Below, piece after piece: positions 63,101 to 64,000 of a stretch of 64,000 nucleotides of DNA. This stretch comes from Monosporascus cannonballus (Eukaryota > Ascomycota > Sordariomycetes > Xylariales), in contig QJNS01000699.1 of NCBI GenBank assembly GCA_004154925.1, forward strand, positions 1 to 64,000, in the 5' to 3' direction. Position 1 is the first letter of the stretch. The number at the start of each line of letters is the position of its first letter. A program made the position numbers and the translations under genes. A model generated the notes under the pieces. It was not told the origin of the DNA, did no database searches, and saw nothing but the letters and a program-made list of their open reading frames with translations.

Positions 63101-64000
63101 TAATTATCGATAACTGAACGACATTACTATTAAAAATCGAATATTATTATCTCTGATTATAGAAACAAAAGACCGACTTTACAGAACCAAATTGTTTACA
63201 GTATTCGATCTTAAAAATAAGTATAACCTTATTAAGATTAAAGAAAAATACGAATAAAAAATAATCTTGAAAACGAAATACGGACTATTTGAATACTTAG
63301 TTACGCCTATAGGACTTACGAATATACTAAAAGTTTTTTAACGGATAGTTAATTATATATTACGAAAATACCTTAATATTTTTCTCGTATGCTACGTCGA
63401 TGACATTTTTATTTTCTTAAAAACGAAAAAAATATATAGAATACGTTTATAAAATTTTTCAAGTTTTATAAAACGGAAAGTTACTTATTAACGCAAAAAA
63501 ATTATTTCTATATATAAGAAATAAAATATCTAGGACATATTATTTCTCTAGAATATATTAGAATAAGCTGTAAGAAAATTACTACAGGTATAAAATAACA
63601 AACGCTAATTACGGTTAAAAAGATATAGACATTCTTTGGATTTTTTAATTACTATAAAACGTTTATTCGAAACTTTAGCAAAATAATTATATCTTTAATA
63701 AACCTTACGAAGGAAAAAAAATAAAATAAACACCTAAAATGAAAATTTCATTTTCAAAAATTAAGAATATAATTATTAATAAGCTAATATTAATTATATA
63801 CGATCTGATACGCTTCGTTAAACTAGAAATCGATATTTCGAATTACGTATTAGGCGTAATAATTAAATACCAAAATAATTAAGATAAATTATACTTTATT
63901 ATATTCTTTTCTTACAAATTAAAAGGAGAGGAACTTAATTACGACATTTCAAATAAAAATTTTATGGTTATTATTATGGCCTTTCGAAATTTAGATATTT
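60200..64000 (+). pseudogene. Element 3 gag-pol remnant, cut by window end
   Basis: The gag zinc-knuckle position (about 61196-61240) reads KYFDFNKIEYKAV, with all ligands lost. RT at about 63384-63425 reads CYVDDIFIF with both catalytic Asp present. RNase H begins near 63830 (EIDISNYVLGVII). The frames are full of transition-type stops. Confidence 0.82.

Larger units (their letters stand above)
59732..64000 (+). mobile_element. Element 3: Ty3/Gypsy retrotransposon, 3' end outside window
   Basis: Same lineage as elements 1 and 2: the sequence just after the LTR (CGTTATAAGC, then AATAATACCGTTAA) and the pol remnants match. The 3' part and second LTR are cut off by the window end. RIP-inactivated, but its RT motif is less damaged than that of element 2. 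Confidence 0.9.

Overview
The window is nuclear DNA of a filamentous ascomycete, most likely a Sordariomycete-type Pezizomycotina. The reasons are short GT..AG introns with CTAAC-type branch sites, a Neurospora-like arginine attenuator peptide uORF in front of the arginine-specific carbamoyl-phosphate synthase small subunit, a fungal-type O-methyltransferase, Fot1/pogo-type transposons, and long AT-rich DNA with the signature of repeat-induced point mutation (RIP).

Positions 1-10,790 are an ordinary gene-rich block of balanced composition. It holds the 3' part of electron transfer flavoprotein beta (+), the arg-2/CPA1 gene with its split attenuator uORF (+), a SAP-domain/RRM-like/RGG nuclear protein (-), and an unrecognised 448-residue protein (+).

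At about 10,790 composition changes abruptly, and the remaining 53 kb is repeat-dominated and AT-rich. I delimit five LTR retrotransposons. Elements 1 (11,507-18,604, +) and 2 (26,976-33,752, +) are full length with exact 5-bp target duplications. Element 3 (59,732 to the window end, +) is the same lineage, cut by the window edge. Elements 4 (35,508-41,542, -) and 5 (47,567-54,851, -) are two other Gypsy-like families with short LTRs. All coding regions are destroyed by C-to-T/G-to-A changes, and the surviving C is mostly in CpG. A Fot1/pogo transposon (57,768-59,627), a Fot1-like non-autonomous element (23,626-24,463), a 372-bp MITE-like element (19,021-19,392) and a tRNA-derived SINE-like family (44.4 kb and 57.3 kb) are also present.

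Between elements 1 and 2 lies an island of near-normal composition (18.6-27.0 kb). It carries an apparently intact five-exon O-methyltransferase gene (-) and, divergently, a rhodopsin-like integral membrane protein gene. The latter is broken by a frameshift, by the Fot1-like insertion and by TGG-to-TAG stops.

The most notable observations are the intron-split attenuator uORF, decayed antisense reading frames shared by the 3' tails of the Gypsy elements, modular LTRs (different U3 heads on one R-U5 tail), the tRNA-derived SINE-like repeat, and the inactivated membrane-protein gene beside an intact methyltransferase.
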